DNA of 64,000 bases from positions 1 to 64,000 of the forward strand of contig NZ_JFJY01000004.1 in NCBI RefSeq assembly GCF_002115785.1, in the 5' to 3' direction. Positions 53,544 through 62,573 of the stretch are shown here, piece after piece (position 1 is the first letter of the stretch; the number at the start of each line of letters is the position of its first letter). A program made the translations under genes and the position numbers. The notes under the pieces were generated by a model, which searched no databases, was not told the origin of the DNA, and saw nothing but the letters and a program-made list of their open reading frames with translations. The stretch is from Thalassospira sp. MCCC 1A03138 (GTDB lineage: Bacteria; Pseudomonadota; Alphaproteobacteria; Rhodospirillales; Thalassospiraceae).

Positions 53544-55127
53544 CTAGCTGAATGTCGGGGCATGGACGGCCATGCCCTGAAACATCTCGTCATGGTACCA
53601 GTCGATCCGGTACGCCCGGATCGGCGGGGTTCCTTTGCGAAACAGGATCTGTTCTTCGACCGGGAAACGCGCAACTTCGGTTGATCGCAGGATTGGCTGA
53701 TTATCCTGGGGTCGCAGATGCACCGGGCGATCACCGCTGACACCGCCCCCGGTATCGTCAAATTTTGACATCGCGGTCAGCCCGGCAACCCAATCCAGGT
53801 TGAAAGCCCCATCCTGGCTCAGCACCGAAATCGCATCGGCCTTCCCAACGACATTTTCCCAATTCAGGCAAACATCCATCAGGCCGCTAACACCTGAAAA
53901 ACCGGGCCAGATGATCATGCCATCACCAAGTCCGCCGCCCAGAAGGCGTTCAAACAACGGCATCCGGCCAACGGCCTCGATACCGTCCAGCAGCACCAGA
54001 AATTCCGCGTCCCCACTTTTCCAGTCCCGACGGGTAATCAGCTGCATCATCGCACCAATCATCACCCGACTGAATGCGGTTTGGGTAGAGGGTGCATCCC
54101 CGCCCATTTGCCCAACAATAAAAATCGAAACCGGTCGACCGATCAGGTCATCAATGCCAAATGTGCTGTTACTGACGACACGCGCAATTGCTGGATTATC
54201 GAAATCGGCGGTCGCCATCCGGCACGCTTCGATAATCGACATCCGCTGATCCTCCGTCATATCAAGGATCGTCAGGGCGATATCGGAAATCCTGCCATCG
54301 GCAGACTCGATTCCCATCAGCTCTTCCAGAATTTTATAGAAGCGGTGCGATGGCATAACCAAGTTGCGCCGAACTTCGGCAAGGCTTCGGTTCTCTTTCA
54401 AGCTCTTTTGCATGGTATAGACGATAAAACTCTGCAAAAGGGTACGAGCTGTTCGGGTTTCCTGTTCATTAAGCGCCTGAACGAAAATTGGCGCCAGTAG
54501 TGTATCAGCTATCAATCCTGCATCGGAAATCAGTCCTTCGCCTTGCTGACGCATAAAATCACACGGATTAAACTGATCAGTCTCCATCCCGGTCTGACCA
54601 TGTGGATCAATAAGGATGACCCTCTGTCCCAAATTCTTACGCCTCTCGTGGACAGCACGATAAATGCCCCCATAACGTTCGTAGACAAACAATGCTCCAG
54701 TGTGGAGCAAGGCATTGGGCTCTGCCGACACCCGACAATATTCTTCTGGTTTGCTGGTAAATGTAATGACCCTGCGCACGCCAGACGCCCCGATCAAACG
54801 CTTTTCCCCACCCCATCGTCCTAGAACGATTGATGGCTTTGTATCAAAAAGCTTCTGGCGATCAATATCCTCTGCGTTCGCCCACTGGCCTTCCGCCTTC
54901 ATCTTCGCTTTCAGCATTGGCGAAACAGATTGTTGTTTCTGCAACGGAGACGATTGCATGCGTCTGAACACGATCACAAAGAGTGGCAGGAACATTGGAA
55001 TGATAAAGCATACCGCTCCCATCAATGCTAATTCGTAGTCAGCAGTGAACATACCGAACGCGACAACCATCGCGCCCAGCGCCCATAGCAGCACCGTGAT
55101 GACACGGAACAATCCGGTCCCCATCAT
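53544..55127 (-). CDS. Orphan VirD4/TraG-like protein with degenerate ATPase motifs
   Basis: A 527-residue protein laid out like a type IV coupling protein. It has two N-terminal membrane helices (about 9-27, 33-55), then a large cytoplasmic domain. The order of landmarks matches VirD4/TraG: LGRWGG (102-107), a strand where Walker A should be, FVYERYGGIYRAVHERRKNLGQRVILIDPHG (147-177), FNPCD (186-190), and a late LLDGIEAVGRMPLFERLL (379-396) where VirD4 has LLDEF.ALGR. The Walker A lysine loop is absent (ITFTSKPEEY, 121-130) and the Walker B glutamate is Gly (D381-G382). No relaxase, VirB or transfer gene is in the window. It is probably a non-hydrolysing derivative; the role is unknown. Confidence 0.7.
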   Translation of the reverse strand: MMGTGLFRVITVLLWALGAMVVAFGMFTADYELALMGAVCFIIPMFLPLFVIVFRRMQSSPLQKQQSVSPMLKAKMKAEGQWANAEDIDRQKLFDTKPSIVLGRWGGEKRLIGASGVRRVITFTSKPEEYCRVSAEPNALLHTGALFVYERYGGIYRAVHERRKNLGQRVILIDPHGQTGMETDQFNPCDFMRQQGEGLISDAGLIADTLLAPIFVQALNEQETRTARTLLQSFIVYTMQKSLKENRSLAEVRRNLVMPSHRFYKILEELMGIESADGRISDIALTILDMTEDQRMSIIEACRMATADFDNPAIARVVSNSTFGIDDLIGRPVSIFIVGQMGGDAPSTQTAFSRVMIGAMMQLITRRDWKSGDAEFLVLLDGIEAVGRMPLFERLLGGGLGDGMIIWPGFSGVSGLMDVCLNWENVVGKADAISVLSQDGAFNLDWVAGLTAMSKFDDTGGGVSGDRPVHLRPQDNQPILRSTEVARFPVEEQILFRKGTPPIRAYRIDWYHDEMFQGMAVHAPTFS

Positions 55128-55349
55128 CGCCCCCCAAGAATATTCACTCGTCTTTTAGCGAAACAACCCCATTGGCACTAGAATGCCATTTGTCTCGCAA
55201 GCAGGTCCAATTATTATCGAATAATACCAGTTAATGCCTGCACCCACACTACATCAGAAAAAATTAATTCAAAGGATTTCATATACGAGACCCAAGCGAC
55301 GGTATTGTAGATAATGCAATCGGCAAACGTCACCTTGCCCAGCCGTAAA

Positions 55350-55389
55350 ACAACAAACCCCGTGGGATTTCTCCGACGGGGTCTGTTGT
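55350..55389 (-). terminator. Terminator after DUF4167 gene
   Basis: A 14-position stem with one mismatch (arms 55350-55363 and 55376-55389), followed by TTTT on the minus strand. The rest of 55128-55349 is AT-rich spacer for the TraG-like gene with no gene seen. Confidence 0.75.
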
Positions 55390-55409
55390 AATCGTGACAA
55401 GCCAAAAGA

Positions 55410-56246
55410 TCAGGCAGAAACCGGCTCCGCTGATTTGTCTTCGCTTGTACCTTCATCGCCATCTTCGCGACCGGCAGCACGGCTGCGGCCGCGACGCGCT
55501 GTCGGATGACGGCCACGTGTGCGGCTTGTTCCGGCAGCAGCTTTGCGCGGTTTCTTCTCTTCGCCGTCCGCCGACGTATCGGTATGAGCATCGGCATTAT
55601 CAGCTGGGCCAATATCCAAAGACGGCTGATCGCTGTCTTCGGATGCCGCTTTTGGCGGGCGGCCACGCGGCGCAGCACGGCGTGCACGCGGTGCACGTTT
55701 TACCGGTGCAGCATCACCATCGTTGTTGTCCGTGGAAGAAGCAGCAGCAGAAGCTGCAACATCATTGCTATCGGCCGAATTGGCGCCGGTCTCATTGGAC
55801 GTATTATCTGCCGACGCCACAACATCATCCTGATTGACAGAATTGTCGCTGCTGTCGTCCCCATTCTGATTCTCGCTGCGCTCGTCACGGTTCGGGCGGT
55901 TGTTGCCCCGATCGTTACGGTCATTGCGATCATTTCGCTGCGGACGCGGGCTGTTATTGTCGCCACGCTCTTCACGACGCTGGTTTTCCCAGTCAATCGC
56001 GGCTTGCAGGATACGATGATAGTGTTCCGCATGCTGGTAATAGTTTTCAGCAAGGACCGGATCGTCAGTACAATCCTTCGCCAGCGAAACGTATTTTTCG
56101 TAAACCTGCTGGGCGTTTCCACGGACGCGCCCGTCCGGACCGTTACTGTCAAAAGTCTGAAATTTCGGATTTACAGGACGTTTATTCGGCTGCTGCCGAC
56201 CGCGCGGACGCTTATTGTTGTTGTTGTTGTTGTTGTTATTTCTCAT
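55410..56246 (-). CDS. DUF4167 domain protein, low-complexity and RNA-binding-like
   Basis: A 278-residue protein beginning MR followed by nine asparagines, then the DUF4167 domain (about 15-85). The domain has NPKFQTFDSNGPDGRVRGNAQQVYEKY and ENYYQHAEHYHRIL. The rest is disordered: an RND-repeat tract, an acidic Asn/Ser/Asp region, and a basic RGR-rich tail. Basic disordered tails and the recurrent link with prfA-prmC suggest an RNA or ribosome role, but this is inference. ATG 56246 matches the family start (MRNN). Confidence 0.83.
   Translation of the reverse strand: MRNNNNNNNNNKRPRGRQQPNKRPVNPKFQTFDSNGPDGRVRGNAQQVYEKYVSLAKDCTDDPVLAENYYQHAEHYHRILQAAIDWENQRREERGDNNSPRPQRNDRNDRNDRGNNRPNRDERSENQNGDDSSDNSVNQDDVVASADNTSNETGANSADSNDVAASAAASSTDNNDGDAAPVKRAPRARRAAPRGRPPKAASEDSDQPSLDIGPADNADAHTDTSADGEEKKPRKAAAGTSRTRGRHPTARRGRSRAAGREDGDEGTSEDKSAEPVSA
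56217..56237 (-). repeat. AAC codon repeat (x7) at start of DUF4167 gene
   Basis: Seven consecutive AAC codons flanked by AAT encode the asparagine run just after the start codon. A triplet repeat changes length without shifting frame. Confidence 0.85.
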
Positions 56247-56536
56247 ATCAACATGTCTTTGGTGTTGAAGGACAAATCCGGATTCATAAAGGAATCCCGG
56301 AACCACTCCGTCTGAAAAACATATTTCCCGCTAAACAGCACCGATTGAACGGCACTACGACAAACCTGCCGAAAACCTTAAAGGGAACGGAGATTCATTA
56401 CTGTTTACAGGGGAACACGGCGCTTTCACAGCGCGTCGGGCACCCGGCCCGTAAAAACAACCTATATGGCTTGAGGCCTTATTCCAACTGTTTTTTTCAA
56501 TGCCCGTATTTTTTTTGCAATGACGTGGCAGATCGG
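56247..56536. other. Spacer between prmC and DUF4167 gene
   Basis: No gene is seen in 290 bp. Two small adjacent hairpins (GCGCT-TTCAC-AGCGC and CGGGC-ACCCG-GCCCG, about 56419-56452) may mark the end of the prmC transcript or the DUF4167 leader. Confidence 0.45.
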
Positions 56537-57457
56537 TCAGATCACACAGCGCCCGACAGAACAGCGGGTCTTTTTCGCTGCAACGCAGCGCACGATGCCC
56601 CCCAGATCCTCCCGATATTCCACGCCTACAAATCCGGCTTCGACCAAAAGGCGGGCAACGTCTTCTTCCTGTCCCTGCCCGATTTCAAAAATCACGAACC
56701 CGGCCGGTTTGACGAGTGAAAATGCAACTTGTGACAGAATGCGATACGCACCAAGCCCGTCACCTTCATCGGTCAGCGCCAGACGCGGATCATATTCGCG
56801 CACTTCAGGCGATAATATTTCCATATCTGCCCGCGTGATATAGGGCGGATTGGACACCACCAGATCAAAACCTTCCTGGCGTTCCTCGTCCGTAATGGCA
56901 CTGTCCCAGTCCGACACACGAAACTCAACCTGATTGCCAAAATCAAGGCGGTCGGCATTTTCAAGTGCGCAGGCAACTGCCCCCGCACTGATATCAACGC
57001 CAAGCCCACGGGCATTTTGCAGATCGCCGACGATGGATAACAACAGGCATCCCGTGCCGGTTCCGAAATCAATAACCGTCGGCGCGTCGCGGTCTTCAAG
57101 CCAGTCCAAAGCCAGTTCGACAAGCGTCTCGCTATCGGGGCGTGGATCAAGGGTTTCGGGGGACAGCTTGAAACTGTGACGCCAGAAATCCCGTTGCCCC
57201 AAAATCCGTGATACCGGTTCGCGCTTCAAACGGCGTGCGACCATGTCCCGGAATTTTGCTGCACGTTCATTGGCAACCACATCCTCGGGCCATGCCGCAA
57301 TCCGGCTGCTATCGACTTCTGCTGCGTCGGATAAAAGAATACGGGCATCCATTCGGGCATTTTCGATACCAGCATCATGCAGTGCACCAACCGCCTCGGC
57401 CATCAGCGCGCCAAGGGTTACCGAATTGTCTGTCGTGCTGGCACCGTCTGCCCTCAT
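56537..57457 (-). CDS. prmC: Release factor glutamine methyltransferase
   Basis: A 306-residue SAM-dependent enzyme that methylates the Gln of the GGQ motif in release factors. The SAM site VIDFGTGTGCLLLSI and the catalytic NPPY (in VVSNPPYIT) are intact, with the IARRLKREPVSRILGQRDFW-type N-domain before them. The ATG at 57457 lies 4 bp after the prfA stop, so enzyme and substrate are coupled. Its length is normal. Confidence 0.95.
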   Translation of the reverse strand: MRADGASTTDNSVTLGALMAEAVGALHDAGIENARMDARILLSDAAEVDSSRIAAWPEDVVANERAAKFRDMVARRLKREPVSRILGQRDFWRHSFKLSPETLDPRPDSETLVELALDWLEDRDAPTVIDFGTGTGCLLLSIVGDLQNARGLGVDISAGAVACALENADRLDFGNQVEFRVSDWDSAITDEERQEGFDLVVSNPPYITRADMEILSPEVREYDPRLALTDEGDGLGAYRILSQVAFSLVKPAGFVIFEIGQGQEEDVARLLVEAGFVGVEYREDLGGIVRCVAAKKTRCSVGRCVI

Positions 57458-57461
57458 GGGA

Positions 57462-58544
57462 TCAATTCTCGATCTCGGCCAGTTTCTGGGCCTGATCTTC
57501 CGCAATCAGGGCATCAATCATTTCATCAACCGACGGTCCGCCCGTAATGAAATCTTCCAGTCGATAAAGGGTCAGGTTGATACGATGATCCGATACACGC
57601 CCCTGCGGGAAGTTATAGGTCCGGATACGTTCCGAACGATCCCCGGAACCGACCTGTGATTTACGGTCGGCCGCGCGCGCACTGTCCTTGCTTTCACGCT
57701 CCTGATCATACAGGCGCGAAAGCAGCATCTTCATCGCCTTTTCCTTGTTCTTGTGCTGCGACTTTGCTTCCTGGCTGGCGGCGACCACACCGGTCGGAAT
57801 ATGGGTGATACGCACAGCACTGTCCGTGGTGTTAACGTGCTGGCCACCCGCCCCTTGCGAACGATAGGTATCGATACGCAAATCTTTTGGATCGATATGG
57901 ATGTCGACCTCCTCGGCTTCGGGCAGAACGGCAACGGTTGCCGCCGAGGTATGAATGCGCCCGCCACCTTCGGTCACAGGCACACGCTGCACCCGATGCA
58001 CGCCACTTTCAAATTTCAAGCGCGCAAACACGCCCGAACCCGATACGTTGACGATAACTTCCTTGTATCCGCCAAGGTCGTTTTCATTGGCGTCCATCTG
58101 CTCGAACTTCCAGCCGCGGTTTTCCGCATAACGCTGATACATGCGATACAGGTCGGCGGCAAAAAGTGCGGCTTCCTCACCGCCGGTACCAGCCCGAATT
58201 TCAAGGATGGCGTTCTTTTCGTCCGCATCATCCTTGGGCAGAAGCATAAGCTTCACTTCGTGCTCGGCCTTGGGCAATTCGTCGAGGATTTCATATTTCT
58301 CGGCTTCGGCCATTTCACGCATGTCGCGATCAGCCCCGGCATCGTCAAGGATTTCCTGCGCGCCCTCCAGATCAGCACGAAGCTTTTTGACCTTTTCGAC
58401 CGCTTCGACAATCGGGGACAGCTCGGCATACTCGCGCGACAGTTTGGCAAACGAGTCACCATCCACCGCTCCACCTGACAGCAGGGATTTGAGCTCGTCG
58501 AACCGGCGTACAACGCCATCAAGTTTACCGGGGTCCAGACTCAC
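57462..58544 (-). CDS. prfA: Peptide chain release factor 1
   Basis: A 360-residue class I release factor for UAA and UAG stops. The stop-codon tripeptide is PVT (189-191; P-x-T form), and the hydrolysis motif GGQ is at 233-235. GTG start with GGAGG 7-8 nt upstream. Its first base pairs overlap the hemA stop as GTGA. It is placed between hemA and prmC as in E. coli. Confidence 0.97.
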   Translation of the reverse strand: MSLDPGKLDGVVRRFDELKSLLSGGAVDGDSFAKLSREYAELSPIVEAVEKVKKLRADLEGAQEILDDAGADRDMREMAEAEKYEILDELPKAEHEVKLMLLPKDDADEKNAILEIRAGTGGEEAALFAADLYRMYQRYAENRGWKFEQMDANENDLGGYKEVIVNVSGSGVFARLKFESGVHRVQRVPVTEGGGRIHTSAATVAVLPEAEEVDIHIDPKDLRIDTYRSQGAGGQHVNTTDSAVRITHIPTGVVAASQEAKSQHKNKEKAMKMLLSRLYDQERESKDSARAADRKSQVGSGDRSERIRTYNFPQGRVSDHRINLTLYRLEDFITGGPSVDEMIDALIAEDQAQKLAEIEN

Positions 58545-59890
58545 TCTTTTTCCTCCTTCGGGGGTTCATCATTCTGTTCGGCGTTGTTGCCATTCGGTTC
58601 GGACTGCAACGCGAACAAACGCGTCAAAAGCTTTTGCGCCTTCATCCATTCGACCGTTCCCGCACCATCCGTAGTCGCCGCAAGGTCTTTAAGCGCTTGG
58701 GTCGGTGCATGCAACAACCTATTGATCAAAAGCCGGGTTGCCTTTTCAGCATCACCGTGGCTCTCGCGCAGCGCATCATCACGCACCGTTTCGAAATGCG
58801 TTCTTAAATCCGCCATCGCCGGGATCGCGGCACGCTCAGCCCGGACACGGACGAAATGCTCAACCTCTTCCTCAATCAGCGCCCAGGCTTCGTCAGCCTT
58901 TTCCTCGCGCCCGCCACGCCCTTCGGCGGCAATTTTTTCAAGATCATCCAGCCGGTAAAAGAACACTTCGTCTATTTCGTCAACCTGGGGGTCGATATCA
59001 CCAGGAACGGCGGTATCGATCATCAGAACCGGTCGATATCGTCTACGTTTGATTGCGGCAAGTGCGCGCGTTTTGTCAATAATATAGCGGCGCGATCCAC
59101 CCGCGGTCAAAACCATGTCCGCCTCGGCCAACAAGCGGTCCAGATCATCAAGTTCGGACCAGTGGCAATCAAGGCGGCGCGCCACAAGACGCGCCCGTGC
59201 CGCCAGCCTATCGGTCACAAGAACCCGACCCATACCGCGTTCGGCAAGGGATGCGGCAATCAATTCGCCCATGTCCCCGGCACCGGCCAAAAGCAATGTG
59301 CAGTTGGCTATATCACCATGCAGGTCACGCGCAACAGACTGTGCCGCCGCGGCAATCGAAACCGCCCCCTGCCCGATCCCCGTCCGACTGCGCACCTTTT
59401 TGGAAATGGCATAGGCCGTCTGATAAACCAGTTCCAGTTCGCGTCCGACAAGCTGATGCTGCCGTGCGATCCGGTGGGCATCCTTAACCTGTCCGAAGAC
59501 TTCCGGTTCGCCGATCACCAGACTGTCTAGCGACGCGGCAACCGCAAACACATGGCGCAACGCATCCCGCCCGGACCGGATATAAAGCTCGCTTGCCAGC
59601 TTGTCGCGATCAATATCCGCCCAAAGCGCCAAAAGATCGATCAACCGTTCCCGGCCGCGTTCGGCTTCGGACGCAAGCAAATGGATTTCGGTGCGGTTGC
59701 AGGTCGAAACCACGATCGCCTGCCCCAAACGGGCCTGCAAAATCGCCGACAGGAACTGCGGCAGGCGGGCTTCGTCGATGAACAGACGGTCGCGCGTATC
59801 CTCGCTGGAGCGCCGATGATTGGTCCCGATCACCATCAGGCGATCCAGTGGCCAGTCTCCGGCTTCTTCACGCGCGAATGCGTCTGTCAC
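58541..59890 (-). CDS. hemA: Glutamyl-tRNA reductase
   Basis: A 449-residue enzyme that reduces glutamyl-tRNA to glutamate-1-semialdehyde, first step of the C5 route to heme. The catalytic Cys is C64 in STCNRTE. The NADPH domain (about 180-330) contains [21 protein letters not shown]. The C-terminal dimerisation helix follows, with a longer than usual acidic tail ([11 protein letters not shown]). GTG start 7 bp after hisS stop; 4-nt overlap with prfA. The order hemA-prfA-prmC equals that of E. coli. Most alphaproteobacteria are known for the alternative ALA synthase route. Confidence 0.93.
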   Translation of the reverse strand: MTDAFAREEAGDWPLDRLMVIGTNHRRSSEDTRDRLFIDEARLPQFLSAILQARLGQAIVVSTCNRTEIHLLASEAERGRERLIDLLALWADIDRDKLASELYIRSGRDALRHVFAVAASLDSLVIGEPEVFGQVKDAHRIARQHQLVGRELELVYQTAYAISKKVRSRTGIGQGAVSIAAAAQSVARDLHGDIANCTLLLAGAGDMGELIAASLAERGMGRVLVTDRLAARARLVARRLDCHWSELDDLDRLLAEADMVLTAGGSRRYIIDKTRALAAIKRRRYRPVLMIDTAVPGDIDPQVDEIDEVFFYRLDDLEKIAAEGRGGREEKADEAWALIEEEVEHFVRVRAERAAIPAMADLRTHFETVRDDALRESHGDAEKATRLLINRLLHAPTQALKDLAATTDGAGTVEWMKAQKLLTRLFALQSEPNGNNAEQNDEPPKEEKE

Positions 59891-59897
59891 CCTGCAC

Positions 59898-61139
59898 TTA
59901 CCTTTTGCCGATTACGCCTGCAAGCTGATCAAGTGCTATTTCCTGCTGCTCGCCACTGTCAAGGTCGCGCAACTGTGCTATCCCCTTGGCCAGTTCGTCA
60001 TCGCCAAGAATAACCGCAAGATGCGCATTGGCCTTGTCGGCACGCTTCATGCGCTTTTTCATGTTACCGGCATAGCCAAGCTCGACCGCGATCCCCGCCT
60101 CGCGCAAGGTCTGAGCCAGCGTGCGGCATCGTGCCTCGGCAGCATCCCCCATCGGGATCAGCGCGACCGGACGCGGTGCTGCCGGGGCTTCACCGACCAT
60201 CAAAGCCAAACGTTCAACCCCCGCGGCCCAGCCAACGCCAGCCGTCTGCGGCCCCCCCATGGTCGAAATCAAGCCATCGTAACGGCCACCGGCCATCACA
60301 GTTCCCTGTGCACCAAGGGTGTTGGTCGTGAACTCGAAACAGGTATGACAATAGTAATCCAGACCACGCACCAGACGCGGGTTCAACTCATAGCCGATCC
60401 CGATATCACCAAGTCCACCAGTCAGCGACTTGAAAAATTCCTGACTGTGTTCATTCAGATATTCGGCAAATAGCGGTGCATTGGCCACAAGTTCCCTGTC
60501 GCCTTCATCCTTGGAATCAAGGATACGCAGCGGGTTCTTTTCAAGACGCGCCCGGCTATCTTCCGACAGCCTGTCGAAATGTCCCTTGAAATAATCGACC
60601 AGAACATCGCGGTACGCAGCCCGGCTTTCGGGATCGCCAAGGGTATTGAGCTCAAGCGTTATGCTTTCCCAAAGACCAAGGCTTTTAAGGATATGCGCAC
60701 CGTATGCGATCATTTCGATATCGCCCGCGACCTGCTCGACGCCCAGAAGCTCCGCACCGATCTGGTGGAACTGACGCTGGCGGCCTTTCTGCGGGCGTTC
60801 ATAACGGAACATCGGCCCATAGTAGGAAACCTTGACCGGTGACATCTGCTGCATCCCGTTCGAGATGTAGGCGCGCGCGATGCCTGCCGTCCCTTCGGGG
60901 CGTAGCGTGATCTGTTCACCACCGCGATCCTCGAACGTATACATTTCCTTTGTCACGACATCGGACGTATCGCCAAGGGTCCGTGCAAAGACATCGGTAA
61001 ATTCGAAGATCGGCGTGGTCATGCGGTGGTAACCATACAACTCGCCAATGTCGCGCGCGACCTGCGCGATATGATCCTGCAGACGGTTCTGTTCAGGCAG
61101 AAGGTCATGCGTGCCACGGACGGGTTGAAGCGATGCCAC
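59898..61139 (-). CDS. hisS: Histidyl-tRNA synthetase
   Basis: A 413-residue class II synthetase that charges tRNA-His. It has N-terminal VRGTHDLLP, motif 2 with RPEGTAGIARAY and GPMFRYERPQKGRQRQFHQIGAE, the histidine A loop LVRGLDYY, and GGGRYDGL-like AGGRYDGL. The anticodon-binding domain covers the last ~90 residues. GTG 61139 with GGAG 9 nt upstream gives the normal length; upstream ATGs would add 36 unlikely residues. Confidence 0.95.
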   Translation of the reverse strand: MASLQPVRGTHDLLPEQNRLQDHIAQVARDIGELYGYHRMTTPIFEFTDVFARTLGDTSDVVTKEMYTFEDRGGEQITLRPEGTAGIARAYISNGMQQMSPVKVSYYGPMFRYERPQKGRQRQFHQIGAELLGVEQVAGDIEMIAYGAHILKSLGLWESITLELNTLGDPESRAAYRDVLVDYFKGHFDRLSEDSRARLEKNPLRILDSKDEGDRELVANAPLFAEYLNEHSQEFFKSLTGGLGDIGIGYELNPRLVRGLDYYCHTCFEFTTNTLGAQGTVMAGGRYDGLISTMGGPQTAGVGWAAGVERLALMVGEAPAAPRPVALIPMGDAAEARCRTLAQTLREAGIAVELGYAGNMKKRMKRADKANAHLAVILGDDELAKGIAQLRDLDSGEQQEIALDQLAGVIGKR

Positions 61140-61267
61140 TTTTGGGGTCTCCGATCTAACTTGAATTCCAGATATTTGCGCCAAAATGATCGGCCCAAAT
61201 TCATGTGAACATGAAAATAGCTTTCCACCCGGACGGCGGAAAGCCAAAATTCGTCAATTCTGCTAGG

Positions 61268-62392
61268 CTATTCTGCCGCGGCCAGCTTTGCCGCTTCTTC
61301 GGCTTCGATCTTGGCGGCGCGTTCTTCGACCAGTTCGACGATATGGTCGACCATTTTTTCGGTGCTGATATTGTGATCCGGGCGACCGGAAATATACATC
61401 TTGTGGTTTCCACCACCGCCACCGGTAAGCCCGATATCGGTTTCACGCGCCTCGCCCGGGCCATTGACGATACAGCCAATGATCGACAGCGAAATCGGCG
61501 TCGAAATGTGCGCCAGCCGTTTTTCAAGCTCGGCCACGGTATCAACCACATTAAAGCCCTGACGCGCACAGGACGGGCAGGAAATGATCTGCACGCCGCG
61601 GGTCCGAAGGCCCAGCGATTTCAGAATGTCATAACCAACATGGATTTCCTCGACCGGGTCAGCCGAAAGCGACACGCGCAACGTATCGCCGATACCGGCC
61701 CACAGAAGGTTGCCCATGCCAATCGCCGATTTAACAGTACCACCACGAAGGCCACCGGCCTCGGTAATCCCCAGATGCAAAGGATAATCGCATGCCTCAG
61801 CCAAGCCGTAATAGGCGGCAACCGCAAGGAATACATCCGATGCCTTGACCGAAATCTTGAACTCGTAGAAATCCTGGTCTTCAAGGATTCTGGCGTGGTT
61901 CAGCGCGCTTTCGACCATCGCCTCCGGGCAGGGTTCGCCGTAACGTTCCAGCAATTCCTTTTCGAGCGACCCGGCATTAACCCCGATACGCATCGAACAG
62001 CCGTGATCCTTTGCCGCCTTCACGACTTCGCGCACGCGTTCTGTCGATCCGATATTGCCTGGGTTGATTCGCAGGCACGCTGCACCGGCTTCGGCGGCTT
62101 CGATCGCACGTTTGTAATGGAAATGGATATCGGCAACGATCGGGACATGCACCTGCTTGATGATGTCTTTAAGCGCCGCGGTCGATTCCCGATCCGGGCA
62201 GGAAACACGAACAATATCGGCACCTGCTTCTTCAAGGCGCAAAATCTGATCCACGGTTGCCGCAACATCGGTGGTCAGGGTGTTGGTCATCGACTGCACC
62301 GAGATCGGCGCGTCTCCACCAACTTCCACATTACCAACGCGGATCTTGCGGCATTTGCGGCGTTCAATATCTCGATAAGGGCGGACGCTCAT
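61268..62392 (-). CDS. ispG: 4-hydroxy-3-methylbut-2-enyl diphosphate synthase (GcpE)
   Basis: A 374-residue iron-sulfur enzyme of the MEP isoprenoid pathway, turning MEcPP into HMBPP. The TIM barrel begins with [15 protein letters not shown]. The cluster-binding domain has [10 protein letters not shown] and [11 protein letters not shown], giving the three Cys plus Glu ligands. The short ~370-residue form is the usual bacterial type. A Lys/Glu/Ala-rich tail ends it. It sits between rodZ and hisS, as in E. coli. Confidence 0.96.
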   Translation of the reverse strand: MSVRPYRDIERRKCRKIRVGNVEVGGDAPISVQSMTNTLTTDVAATVDQILRLEEAGADIVRVSCPDRESTAALKDIIKQVHVPIVADIHFHYKRAIEAAEAGAACLRINPGNIGSTERVREVVKAAKDHGCSMRIGVNAGSLEKELLERYGEPCPEAMVESALNHARILEDQDFYEFKISVKASDVFLAVAAYYGLAEACDYPLHLGITEAGGLRGGTVKSAIGMGNLLWAGIGDTLRVSLSADPVEEIHVGYDILKSLGLRTRGVQIISCPSCARQGFNVVDTVAELEKRLAHISTPISLSIIGCIVNGPGEARETDIGLTGGGGGNHKMYISGRPDHNISTEKMVDHIVELVEERAAKIEAEEAAKLAAAE

Positions 62393-62505
62393 TTCCGGTT
62401 CCAAGCAAATCTGTGTCTCTAGGCCGACTATATAGCTTATCAAGTGCCAATTAGAAACCGTTGCCTTACGGTTTTTCCGTCAGATTTTGCAAAGCTGTCA
62501 TAAAA

Positions 62506-62529
62506 AAAGCGGCCTAATATGGCCGCTTT
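62506..62529 (-). terminator. Terminator after rodZ
   Basis: AAAGCGGCC-TAATAT-GGCCGCTTT perfect 9-bp stem, with TTTT following on the minus strand. It separates rodZ from ispG. Confidence 0.8.
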
Positions 62530-62573
62530 CTTCAAAATCTTTGGTGCCCTCATGATAAAGAGAGGGCCCGGCA

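Noticed and set aside
53544..55127. A type IV secretion or conjugative element around the TraG-like gene
   Set aside because: No relaxase, VirB, integrase, att-like repeats or tRNA end is visible. Neighbours are housekeeping genes.
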